DNA from: Treponema sp.
Lineage (GTDB): Bacteria > Spirochaetota > Spirochaetia > Treponematales > Breznakiellaceae
Length of the DNA: 32,547 nucleotides
Direction: 5' to 3'
Assembly (NCBI GenBank): GCA_031272575.1
Contig: JAISTO010000098.1
Location: 1 to 32,547 of the forward strand
The first letter of the stretch is position 1. The number at the start of each line of letters is the position of its first letter. The notes below the pieces were generated by a model, which was not told where the DNA came from, ran no database searches, and saw only the letters and a list, made by a program, of their open reading frames with translations. Below are positions 10,330 to 21,078 of the stretch, in pieces. A program made the position numbers and the translations under genes.

Positions 10330-10359
10330 ACGCGCTTACGCGCCTCCCTCCCCCCCTCC

Positions 10360-10388
10360 TTGACAAAAGCGCCTAAAATCACTATAGT
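10360..10388 (+). promoter_or_regulatory. pyrG promoter: TTGACA (10360-10365), 17-nt spacer, TATAGT (10383-10388)
   Basis: Consensus hexamers; C-rich tract upstream; ATG at 10397, 8 nt after the -10. Confidence 0.85.
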
Positions 10389-10396
10389 TAAAACGT

Positions 10397-12025
10397 ATGA
10401 ACAAACTGATCTTCGTCTCCGGCGGGGTGTGCTCGAGCCTCGGCAAGGGGGTGGCGGCTTCTTCGCTGGGGGCGCTGCTCGAGGCGCGGGGGCTCAACGT
10501 GCGCATGGTCAAGTGCGACCCATACATCAACGTGGACGCGGGGACTATGAGTCCCTACCAGCACGGCGAGGTGTATGTCACCGATGACGGCGCGGAAACG
10601 GACCTCGACCTGGGGAACTACGCGCGCTTCACCTCCGGGCCCCTTTCCAAGGCCAACTCGATCACGACCGGGCAGGTCTACGACGCGGTTATCCAGAAGG
10701 AGCGGCAGGGCCGCTACCTGGGGCGCTGCGTACAGGTGATCCCGCACATTACGGACGAGATCAAGAGCCGCATACTCGCGGTCGCGCGGGAGGATCAGGA
10801 CACCGACATCGTCATTGTGGAGATCGGGGGCACGGTGGGGGACATCGAGTCTATCCCCTTTCTGGAGGCGGCGCGGCAGTTGATACACGAGTACGGCAAG
10901 ACGAACGCCATCTCCGTCCACCTTACCCTTATCCCCGAGGTCGCGGGCGGGGAACTGAAAACCAAGCCGACCCAGCACTCGGTCAAGGCCATGCAGGAGC
11001 AGGGCATACAGCCGGACGTGCTGATCTGCCGCGCGCCCGTCATGCTGGACGAGGCCATGCGCCGCAAGATCGCGCTCTTCTGCAATATCGAAAACGACGC
11101 GGTTTTTTCATCCTACGATGTCGATACCACCATCTACGAGATTCCCATCATCTTTTTTCAGCAGAAACTGGATCAGGTCGTGTTGAAAAAACTGGGGGTC
11201 GACGCGCGCCATGCGGACATCGACAAGTGGCGCTCGATGATGGAGCGCTTCCACGGCAGAACCGGCGCGGTGCGCATAGGCATAGTGGGCAAGTACATGG
11301 AACTGCACGACGCGTACAAGTCCGTCTACGAGGCGCTCTTTCACGCGGGGCTCGAGAACGCGGTCGAGGTGGAACTGGTCAAGATTGATTCGTCCCGGCT
11401 CGAAGATGCCCCCGCGGCCGAGGCGCTGCTCGACGCGGCGCCCGGGCTGGACGGCATCCTCGTGCCCGGGGGCTTCGGGCAGCGGGGCGTGAACGGCATG
11501 GTGCGGGCGGCCTGCTGGGCGCGGGAGCGCAAGGTGCCCTACCTCGGCATCTGCCTGGGTATGCAGATCATGGTGATCGACTGGGGCCGCAACGTGCTCG
11601 GCTGGGAGGATGCGGATTCGACCGAGTTCAACCACGACACGAAACACCCGGTGGTCAGTTTGATGGAAGAGCAGATCGACGTAAAAAACTACGGCGGCAC
11701 TATGCGGCTCGGCAAGTGGACCTCGATGGCGTCGCCCGGCTCGAAACTGCTCGCCGCGTACGGCGAGCGCATAGTGAGCGAGCGCCACCGGCACCGCTAC
11801 GAGTTCGCGAACCGCTGCCGCGCCGAGATGACGGCAAGCGGCCTCCTGCTCACGGGCTTCACCGAGGACGGCGGCCTGGTCGAATGCGTCGAGTGGCCGG
11901 AGCACCCCTGGGGCCTGGGGGTACAGTTTCACCCCGAGTTCAAATCCAAACCCACGAAAGCCGCCCCCCTCTTCCGCGATTTCATCGCCGCCGCCAAAGC
12001 CCACGCGAAGGGGGCCGCCAAATGA
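10397..12025 (+). CDS. pyrG: CTP synthase
   Basis: N-terminus KLIFVSGGVCSSLGKGVAASSLGALLEARGLNVRMVKCDPYINVDAGTMSPYQHGEVYVTDDGAETDLDLG; glutaminase PYLGICLGMQ and QFHPEFKSKP. Confidence 0.99.
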   Translation: MNKLIFVSGGVCSSLGKGVAASSLGALLEARGLNVRMVKCDPYINVDAGTMSPYQHGEVYVTDDGAETDLDLGNYARFTSGPLSKANSITTGQVYDAVIQKERQGRYLGRCVQVIPHITDEIKSRILAVAREDQDTDIVIVEIGGTVGDIESIPFLEAARQLIHEYGKTNAISVHLTLIPEVAGGELKTKPTQHSVKAMQEQGIQPDVLICRAPVMLDEAMRRKIALFCNIENDAVFSSYDVDTTIYEIPIIFFQQKLDQVVLKKLGVDARHADIDKWRSMMERFHGRTGAVRIGIVGKYMELHDAYKSVYEALFHAGLENAVEVELVKIDSSRLEDAPAAEALLDAAPGLDGILVPGGFGQRGVNGMVRAACWARERKVPYLGICLGMQIMVIDWGRNVLGWEDADSTEFNHDTKHPVVSLMEEQIDVKNYGGTMRLGKWTSMASPGSKLLAAYGERIVSERHRHRYEFANRCRAEMTASGLLLTGFTEDGGLVECVEWPEHPWGLGVQFHPEFKSKPTKAAPLFRDFIAAAKAHAKGAAK

Positions 12026-12765
12026 CGCCGCGCCCTCTCGCCCAAGCCGCGCATCCCAGAGCACCGCTCGCCATCCTGCTCGCCGCCCTCGCACTCCTCG
12101 CCGCCGCCTGTTCTTTCGACTACGGCAACAACGAAACGGGCGAGAGCACGCTCCCGGACATCACGATGGAGACGGTCGAGTACGTACGGGTGCGCGGCGG
12201 GGATCCGCTGCTGCGGTTCAAGGCGGGGAAGGCGGAGCGCTACGAAAAAAAGCAAAAGATGGAACTGGAGCAATGCACATTCGAGCAGTTCGGGGATGAA
12301 ACCGAGGTGAACGCGAGCGGCGAGGCCGGCGCCGCGTCGGTGGAACTGGATACCGGCAACATCAAAATGGAAAAGGGTGTGCGCATCGACGTAAAGTCCG
12401 AAGACATCATCATAGAGACTGAAGAACTCAGTTGGAAGGACAAGGAGCGCATCCTCGCGGGCGGGGAAAACGCCGAGGTGGTGATTCAGCGTTCCGAGGG
12501 GACCTACTTTACCGGCCGGAGCTTTTCCGCCAACGCGCGGGAGCGCACCTGGACCTTCACGGGCGAGGTGGAGGGGCGCTACGTCCACCTCGAAGAGGGC
12601 GAAGAGAAAGAGACGGGCGAAGTCGGCGCGCGCCGCCCGATCTCCACGGAGCGCCCGAGCGCGGAGACGCCGGCAGCACCGGCAGCGCCCGCCGGCGCGA
12701 AGCCGGGCGAGGCGAAGAGCGGCGCGGACGACGAACTCGAGTTGGACCCCGACGCCGGGAAGTAG
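12022..12765 (+). CDS. LptC-like LPS-export periplasmic lipoprotein
   Basis: Start ATG overlaps the pyrG stop (ATGA); lipobox LLAAAC; OstA/LptC-like beta-repeat sequence with E/A/P-rich tail. Confidence 0.65.
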   Translation: MTPRPLAQAAHPRAPLAILLAALALLAAACSFDYGNNETGESTLPDITMETVEYVRVRGGDPLLRFKAGKAERYEKKQKMELEQCTFEQFGDETEVNASGEAGAASVELDTGNIKMEKGVRIDVKSEDIIIETEELSWKDKERILAGGENAEVVIQRSEGTYFTGRSFSANARERTWTFTGEVEGRYVHLEEGEEKETGEVGARRPISTERPSAETPAAPAAPAGAKPGEAKSGADDELELDPDAGK

Positions 12766-12770
12766 GGCTG

Positions 12771-12798
12771 TTTGCCGGGCTTCCCCGAGCCCGGCAAA
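12771..12798. terminator. Bidirectional terminator-like hairpin, 11-bp perfect stem, 6-nt loop
   Basis: TTTGCCGGGCT-TCCCCG-AGCCCGGCAAA between convergent genes. Confidence 0.8.
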
Positions 12799-12801
12799 CT
12801 C

Positions 12802-13362
12802 CTACCCGAAGTAGCGTTTCAGCAGCCCGCGGAACCCCGCGCAGTGGCGGGCCTCGTCGCGGGCCATCTCGTGCACCGAGTCGTGGATAGCGTCGTAGCC
12901 GCGCTCTTTCGCGCGCTTTGCGATGTCCGTCTTGCCGGCGCAGGCGCCGAATTCCGCCTCGACGCGCATTTCGAGATTTTTGCGGGTGCTGTCACTCAGT
13001 ACCTCGCCGAGCATTTCCCCAAAACGGGCGGCGTGTTCCGCTTCCTCGAAGGCATAGCGCCTGTATGCCTCGGCGATTTCGGGGTAGCCTTCCCGTTCCG
13101 CGGCGCGTGACATGGCAAGATACATTCCCACCTCGGTGCATTCGCCGGTAAAGTGCGTACGCAGGTCATTTTTGATGTCATCCTCGACGTCCCCGGCAAT
13201 GCCGAGGCTGTGCACGGCGGCAAAAGCCGCGGCGTCTTGCGCGGCGCCGGCAGCGCCCTGTTCCTGAAACTTTGACGCGGGAGCCTTGCACTGCGGACAC
13301 TGCGCGGGAGGCTCCGAGCCGGTGTGCACGTATCCGCACACCGAACAAACCCATTTTTTCAT
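12802..13362 (-). CDS. Reverse-type rubrerythrin (N-terminal rubredoxin-like domain plus diiron domain)
   Basis: MKKWVCSVCGYVHTGSEPPAQCPQCKAPASKF, then a ferritin-like domain with repeated ExxH-type motifs (AFEEAEHAARFGE, EMARDEARHCAGF). SD AAGGAG upstream of ATG 13362. Confidence 0.93.
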   Translation of the reverse strand: MKKWVCSVCGYVHTGSEPPAQCPQCKAPASKFQEQGAAGAAQDAAAFAAVHSLGIAGDVEDDIKNDLRTHFTGECTEVGMYLAMSRAAEREGYPEIAEAYRRYAFEEAEHAARFGEMLGEVLSDSTRKNLEMRVEAEFGACAGKTDIAKRAKERGYDAIHDSVHEMARDEARHCAGFRGLLKRYFG

Positions 13363-13377
13363 TTTACTCTCCTTATG

Positions 13378-13406
13378 ACAATAACAACGAAGATGCGAAA
13401 AGGCAA
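13378..13406 (-). promoter_or_regulatory. Rubrerythrin promoter: TTGCCT, 17-nt spacer, TATTGT
   Basis: Reverse complement of AGGCAA (13401-13406) and ACAATA (13378-13383). Confidence 0.55.
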
Positions 13407-13434
13407 CATTTTTTGGCGTTACCCCATCCACCCC

Positions 13435-13464
13435 TTGACCCCCAAGCCGCTGTCATCCTATACT
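13435..13464 (+). promoter_or_regulatory. Promoter of the M18 aminopeptidase gene: TTGACC, 18-nt spacer, TATACT
   Basis: Direct reading; CCCC abuts the -35; AGGAG SD before ATG 13482. Confidence 0.7.
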
Positions 13465-13481
13465 CGACCCCAGGAGCATAT

Positions 13482-14987
13482 ATGCCGAAAAAAACTATCA
13501 GCACGGATGCCGCGGAGGGCGGCAAAAAAACAAAGGGCAAAACTTTGCAGGAGAAACTCTGCATCTCGCTAAAAACCTGTTGGGATGGTCTGAGCGCGGA
13601 GGAGGCGCGGCGCTGCCAGGACTTCGCCGACGACTACAAGCGTTTTCTCGATAGGGGGAAGACGGAGCGGGAGTGCGCCGCGTTGTGCGCCGCGCGGTTG
13701 GAAAAGGCGGGCTTTGTCAACCTTGACACCCTGCCGCCCAAAAAGCGCCTCGGAGCGGGGGATAGGGTCTACCGCTCTGTGCGGGGCAAGTCTATCCTCG
13801 CGGCCGTCATCGGGAAGGCGCCGCCCGCGCGGGGCCTCAACATCCTGGGGGCGCACATCGACTCGCCCCGCATCGACCTGAAAACCAACCCGCTCTACGA
13901 GGACTCGGATCTCGCGTTCCTCGACACCCACTACTACGGGGGTATAAAGCACTACCAGTGGACCGCGATCCCTCTGGCGCTGCACGGCCTGATCATCGAC
14001 AAGGCGGGGAAGCCGCACCCGATCACGGTCGGCGAGGAGCCGGGGGACCCGGTCTTCACGATTACGGACCTCCTGCCTCACCTCGCGCGGGATCAGATGG
14101 CGAAGAAGGCCAGCGAGTTCATTGACGGCGAGGGGCTCGATATCCTTGCCGGGTCCCGGCCCTTCAGCGAGGGGGACAGGGGAAAAGACGACAAGTTGAA
14201 GGACCGGGTAAAACTCTTCTGCCTGAATTTGCTGCACGACGCGTACGGCATTACCGAGGAGGATTTCGCGTCGGGCGAGATCGAGTTCGTGCCCGCGTTC
14301 AGGGCCTCGGACCTCGGCTTCGACCGCAGCATGGTCGGCGCGTACGGCCAGGACGACCGCTCCTGCGCGTTCGCGGCGCTTCATGCATTGCTCGAGACCG
14401 CGGGCCCGGCAAAAAAGGCCGCGCCCCCGGCCCGGACTATCCTCTGCTACCTCAGCGACAAAGAGGAGATCGGCTCGATGGGGAACACGGGCGCGGAATC
14501 CCGCGCCTTCGAGAACTTCATTGCCGACCTCTGCGAGTTGACGGAGAGCGACTGCGGCCCGCGCCTTGTGCGGGACGCGCTCGCCCGCTCCGCCATGCTC
14601 TCCGCAGACGTGAACGCGGCCTACGACCCGACCCACAGCGACGTGTTTGACAAAAAAACCTCCTCGTTCTTCGGGAAGGGGCTTGCGCTGTCAAAGTTCA
14701 CCGGCAGGGGGGGCAAGTACGGCGGCAGCGAGGCCAACGCGGAGTTTTACCGCAGGGTGCAGCTCATCCTGAACGACAACAAGGTGCAATGGCAGTTCGG
14801 CGAACTCGGCAAGGTGGACAAGGGCGGGGGCGGCACCATCGCCCAGCATGCGGCCAACCTCGGCATCGAGGTGCTCGACTGCGGCATCCCGGTGCTCTCG
14901 ATGCACTCGCCCTTCGAGGTCATAAGCAAGGTTGACCTCTACACCGCGTTCCGGGGCTACAAGGCGTTTCTGCAAGAGTGCAGGTAG
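13482..14987 (+). CDS. M18 family aminopeptidase
   Basis: LGAHIDSPRIDLKTNPLYED, DTHYYGGIKHYQWTAIPLALHG, GAYGQDDRSCAFAAL, DKEEIGSMGNTGAES, HSPFEVISKVDLY. Confidence 0.93.
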   Translation: MPKKTISTDAAEGGKKTKGKTLQEKLCISLKTCWDGLSAEEARRCQDFADDYKRFLDRGKTERECAALCAARLEKAGFVNLDTLPPKKRLGAGDRVYRSVRGKSILAAVIGKAPPARGLNILGAHIDSPRIDLKTNPLYEDSDLAFLDTHYYGGIKHYQWTAIPLALHGLIIDKAGKPHPITVGEEPGDPVFTITDLLPHLARDQMAKKASEFIDGEGLDILAGSRPFSEGDRGKDDKLKDRVKLFCLNLLHDAYGITEEDFASGEIEFVPAFRASDLGFDRSMVGAYGQDDRSCAFAALHALLETAGPAKKAAPPARTILCYLSDKEEIGSMGNTGAESRAFENFIADLCELTESDCGPRLVRDALARSAMLSADVNAAYDPTHSDVFDKKTSSFFGKGLALSKFTGRGGKYGGSEANAEFYRRVQLILNDNKVQWQFGELGKVDKGGGGTIAQHAANLGIEVLDCGIPVLSMHSPFEVISKVDLYTAFRGYKAFLQECR

Positions 14988-14997
14988 AGGAGGAACG

Positions 14998-16209
14998 ATG
15001 ATAGCACACGCGATACGGGACGCGCTGTCGTCCCAGTCGATGATTCGCAAGATGTTCGAGGAGGGCGCGGCCCTGAAGAAACAGCACGGGCCGGATAAGG
15101 TCTTCGATTTCTCGCTGGGCAACCCGGACCTCGAGCCGCCGCCCGCTTTCCACCGCGTTTTTTTGCGCCTCGCCAAGGAGGACAAAAAAGGCTCGCATGG
15201 CTATATGCCCAACGCGGGTTTCAGCGAGGTGCGGGAGGCGCTGGCCAAGAAGACCGCCGCGGAGCAGCAGGTGGACCTCGACGGCGCCTCTATCGTCATG
15301 TCGGTGGGGGCCGCCGGCGCGCTCAACACGATCTTCAAGGCGATCCTGAACCCGGACGACGAGGTAATCGTCACGGCGCCGTACTTCATGGAGTACCGCG
15401 CATACGTGGGAAACTACCGCGGCATCCTGGTCGAGGCGCCGTCGGGGCCGGGCTTTTCGCTCGACGCCGCGGCCATAGCGCGCAAACTGTCACCCAAAAC
15501 CGCCGCGGTGCTGATCAACTCGCCGAACAACCCCACCGGGCGCATCTACCCGCCCGAAGACCTTGCCGCGCTTGCCGAAGTCCTCCGCGGCCACGCGAAA
15601 AAAACCGGCCGGGCGCCCTATCTGCTCTCCGACGAGCCCTACCGCGACCTCAGTTACGGTACGCCCGTGCCGCCGGTGCTCTCCGCGTACGAGAACGCCA
15701 TCGTCGCAAGTTCCTACTCGAAGAGCCTCTCCCTGCCGGGCGAGCGCATCGGCTTCATCGCGGTGGGGCCGGCCGCGGAGGAGCGCGAGGCCCTGCTCGG
15801 GGCCCTCATCTACGCGACGCGTATCCTCGGCTTCGTGAACGCGCCCGCGCTCATGCAGCGCATCGTCGCGGAACTCACCCTGGCAAAGGTGGACATCGCC
15901 GTCTATGCCCGCCGCAGGGCCGCCTTCACCGCCATCCTCGACTCCTCCGGCATCGAGTACGCCAAGCCGGAGGGCGCGTTCTACCTCTTCGTGAAAGTGC
16001 CCCCCCGCAAAGCGGCCCCGGAAGCCGCCGCGGCGGTATCCGCCGCCGACGACCGCGCCTTCAGCGAGCACCTGAAGCGCTTCCTCATCCTGGGGGTGCC
16101 GGGCTCCGGCTTCGCCTGCCCCGGCTGGATCCGCTTCGCCTACTGCGTGGACGAAAAGGTCATCCACGCGGCGGGGGATGCCTTCCGCGCCGCGCTCGCG
16201 GAGTGGTAG
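14998..16209 (+). CDS. Pyridoxal-phosphate aminotransferase class I/II (aspartate-aminotransferase-like)
   Basis: SLGNPDLEPPPAF, INSPNNPTGRIYPPEDL, LLSDEPYRDLSY, SYSKSLSLPGERIGF. Confidence 0.93.
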   Translation: MIAHAIRDALSSQSMIRKMFEEGAALKKQHGPDKVFDFSLGNPDLEPPPAFHRVFLRLAKEDKKGSHGYMPNAGFSEVREALAKKTAAEQQVDLDGASIVMSVGAAGALNTIFKAILNPDDEVIVTAPYFMEYRAYVGNYRGILVEAPSGPGFSLDAAAIARKLSPKTAAVLINSPNNPTGRIYPPEDLAALAEVLRGHAKKTGRAPYLLSDEPYRDLSYGTPVPPVLSAYENAIVASSYSKSLSLPGERIGFIAVGPAAEEREALLGALIYATRILGFVNAPALMQRIVAELTLAKVDIAVYARRRAAFTAILDSSGIEYAKPEGAFYLFVKVPPRKAAPEAAAAVSAADDRAFSEHLKRFLILGVPGSGFACPGWIRFAYCVDEKVIHAAGDAFRAALAEW

Positions 16210-16228
16210 GGGAGGGGAGCAGGGTCCC

Positions 16229-16258
16229 TTGCATATCTTCCCCGCTTTCTGCTAGTAT
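16229..16258 (+). promoter_or_regulatory. Promoter of the ABC-F gene: TTGCAT, 18-nt spacer, TAGTAT
   Basis: Direct reading; AAGGAG SD precedes GTG 16279. Confidence 0.5.
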
Positions 16259-16278
16259 CCCCCTTAAGGAGCACACTG

Positions 16279-19307
<3,029 letters not shown>

Positions 19308-19314
19308 GCAGGGG

Positions 19315-19343
19315 CCCTATCCTCCCCTCTGGGGAGGATAGGG
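19315..19343. terminator. Bidirectional terminator-like hairpin, 13-bp perfect stem, 3-nt loop
   Basis: CCCTATCCTCCCC-TCT-GGGGAGGATAGGG between convergent eno and cheX. Confidence 0.85.
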
Positions 19344-19350
19344 GACGTCC

Positions 19351-19836
19351 CTACGCCCGTTCCCGAATTACCACGTTGATTTCGAGTGTGCCGTCCGCGC
19401 CGCCTGCCCCCAGTTGCATGGGGACGCTAAGAGCCTCGATGCCCTTGCCCAGGTTGCTTGACACCTCCATGTTATCCCCGGTGAAGAGCGCCGGCGGGGT
19501 CAGGTCGAAGCGGAAGCCCAGGCCGTGCAGTTTGGTCACCGCCTGCGCGGTGATCATGTTGGCGAGTTCCTGTATCGTCGCCTTTGCCATGTCGTCCAGC
19601 GCGGAAAAATCCTCGCCGTTCATGGCGCTGACGACGTAGAGCGCCGTCTTTTGGTCCATGTCGAAGATCACGCGGCCTTCCACATCGCCGGCAAGCCCCA
19701 CCAGCGCCGCGACCCCCCGTATCGCCATGCTCGAGGGCTTCAGGTACAGTTCGCCCCGTTTCACGTCCGTGCCGAGCACCTCTTTGAGGACGCCGAGCGC
19801 GGACTCGACGAAGGGGTTGATATATTCTACTCTCAT
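19351..19836 (-). CDS. cheX: CheX-like chemotaxis phosphatase
   Basis: RVEYINPFVESALGVLKEVLG, MDQKTALYVVSAMNGEDFSALDDMAKATIQELANMITAQAVTKL; position after CheA/CheW. Confidence 0.92.
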   Translation of the reverse strand: MRVEYINPFVESALGVLKEVLGTDVKRGELYLKPSSMAIRGVAALVGLAGDVEGRVIFDMDQKTALYVVSAMNGEDFSALDDMAKATIQELANMITAQAVTKLHGLGFRFDLTPPALFTGDNMEVSSNLGKGIEALSVPMQLGAGGADGTLEINVVIRERA

Positions 19837-19845
19837 GTTCCTTTC

Positions 19846-21078
19846 CTATTTTGGCGCGCGCGCAAAGGCGTTCACGCCGTCAGTTTCCACCCTCTGCCAT
19901 GCGGGCGCGGGGAGGCTTTCGTTTTCGTCCAGGATGACCAGGCCCCCGCTCTTCAGCAGTTCGCCAAAAGCGCGCAGCACCGCGTCGTGGTGCGCGGGCG
20001 CGAGCGCCGAAAAGAGGCCGCGCGCCACGATCAGGTCGAGCGGGGGCAGGTGGTTCCCGTTTACCACATCGTGGTACTCGAAGACGATTAAGTCCCGGAC
20101 GGCACGGGTAAAATGATAGCCCATTTTGCCCCTCTTGGTAAAGCCCCGGCAGTAGGCCGGCGCCTCGCCCTCCTCGAGGGCGAGGTTCGGGGCCCGCGAG
20201 ATCGCCAGCAGGTCGCTGTCGTTGGCCCAGACCTTGATCCGCGCCTTCGGGTAGCGCTCGCGGAGAACGCAGGCCAGCGAGTAAGTCCCGCGGCCGTCTC
20301 CGCAGCCGATGTCCCAGGCCTGCACACTCTTCGAGGGCAGGTCAGGCAGCAGGGCCTTCACCGCCGCGGCGTAGTCAGGCGGCCAGAACGCGGACGCGGC
20401 CGCAGATGCGGCTGCGGGCGCAGATGCAGATGCGGCCGCAGATGCGGCCGCAGATGCGGCTGTGGCCGCATTTGCGGGCGGAGTCGGGTCATCATCAATG
20501 GTGATCGGAAAAGCCTCCGGGGAGGGCGCGGGTTCTTCCGCCGCGGCCTCCGCTCTTTCCGCGTCCGCCTTGTGCCGCGGAGAGGGGAGGGGGGGAGGCC
20601 GTTCCCCGGCCGCCTGGCTGAAGATGCGGAGCATATCGAGGATGATATAGAGGCCGCCGTTTTTTTCCACCACGCCGCTGATGTACTTAATGTTGATGTC
20701 CCCGAAGATCGGGTGCGGCGGCTGGACGGCCCCGCTCGCCGCGCCGACCACCTTGTCGATGCGGTCAACAATCGTGCCGTACACCCGGTCCGCTATCCGC
20801 AGTATGAGCATATTTTCGAGACCGCTGGTCACATTATCGACCGGCAGGTGAAAAAATAACCGTAAGTCGATTATTGGAATGATATCCCCCCTCAGATTGT
20901 AGACCCCGCGCACGAACGAGGCTGCGTTGGGCATATAGGTAAACTTGTCCGCCCTGGCGATCTCCTTCACGTGCATAATATCCACGCCGTAATCCTTGCC
21001 GCCGAGCGAGAAGGTGATCATCCTGAAATCGTCGGCCGCGGCTGCCGTGGCCGCCTGCGCGGTTTCGCTCATGCGCAT
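19846..21078 (-). CDS. CheW-CheR-like fusion protein (CheS-type); start 21078 or 21072
   Basis: N-terminal CheW (MITFSLGGKDYGVDIMHVKEIARADKFTYMPNAASFVRGVYNLRGDIIPIIDLR), Ala/Pro-rich linker, C-terminal SAM-methyltransferase-like fold (QAWDIGCGDGRGTYSLACVLRERYPKARIKVWANDSD). Confidence 0.92.
   Translation of the reverse strand: MRMSETAQAATAAAADDFRMITFSLGGKDYGVDIMHVKEIARADKFTYMPNAASFVRGVYNLRGDIIPIIDLRLFFHLPVDNVTSGLENMLILRIADRVYGTIVDRIDKVVGAASGAVQPPHPIFGDINIKYISGVVEKNGGLYIILDMLRIFSQAAGERPPPLPSPRHKADAERAEAAAEEPAPSPEAFPITIDDDPTPPANAATAASAAASAAASASAPAAASAAASAFWPPDYAAAVKALLPDLPSKSVQAWDIGCGDGRGTYSLACVLRERYPKARIKVWANDSDLLAISRAPNLALEEGEAPAYCRGFTKRGKMGYHFTRAVRDLIVFEYHDVVNGNHLPPLDLIVARGLFSALAPAHHDAVLRAFGELLKSGGLVILDENESLPAPAWQRVETDGVNAFARAPK
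20395..20475. repeat. Short tandem repeats (GCAGATGCGGCC-type 6/12-mers) encoding an Ala/Ser-rich linker
   Basis: Repeated gcagatgcggc words; encodes ASAAASASAPAAASAAASA. Confidence 0.85.

Noticed and set aside
11716-12021. N-terminal extension of the 11716-12765 ORF as part of the LptC-like protein
   Set aside because: It overlaps pyrG. ATG 12022 overlaps the pyrG stop and is followed by a lipoprotein signal peptide.
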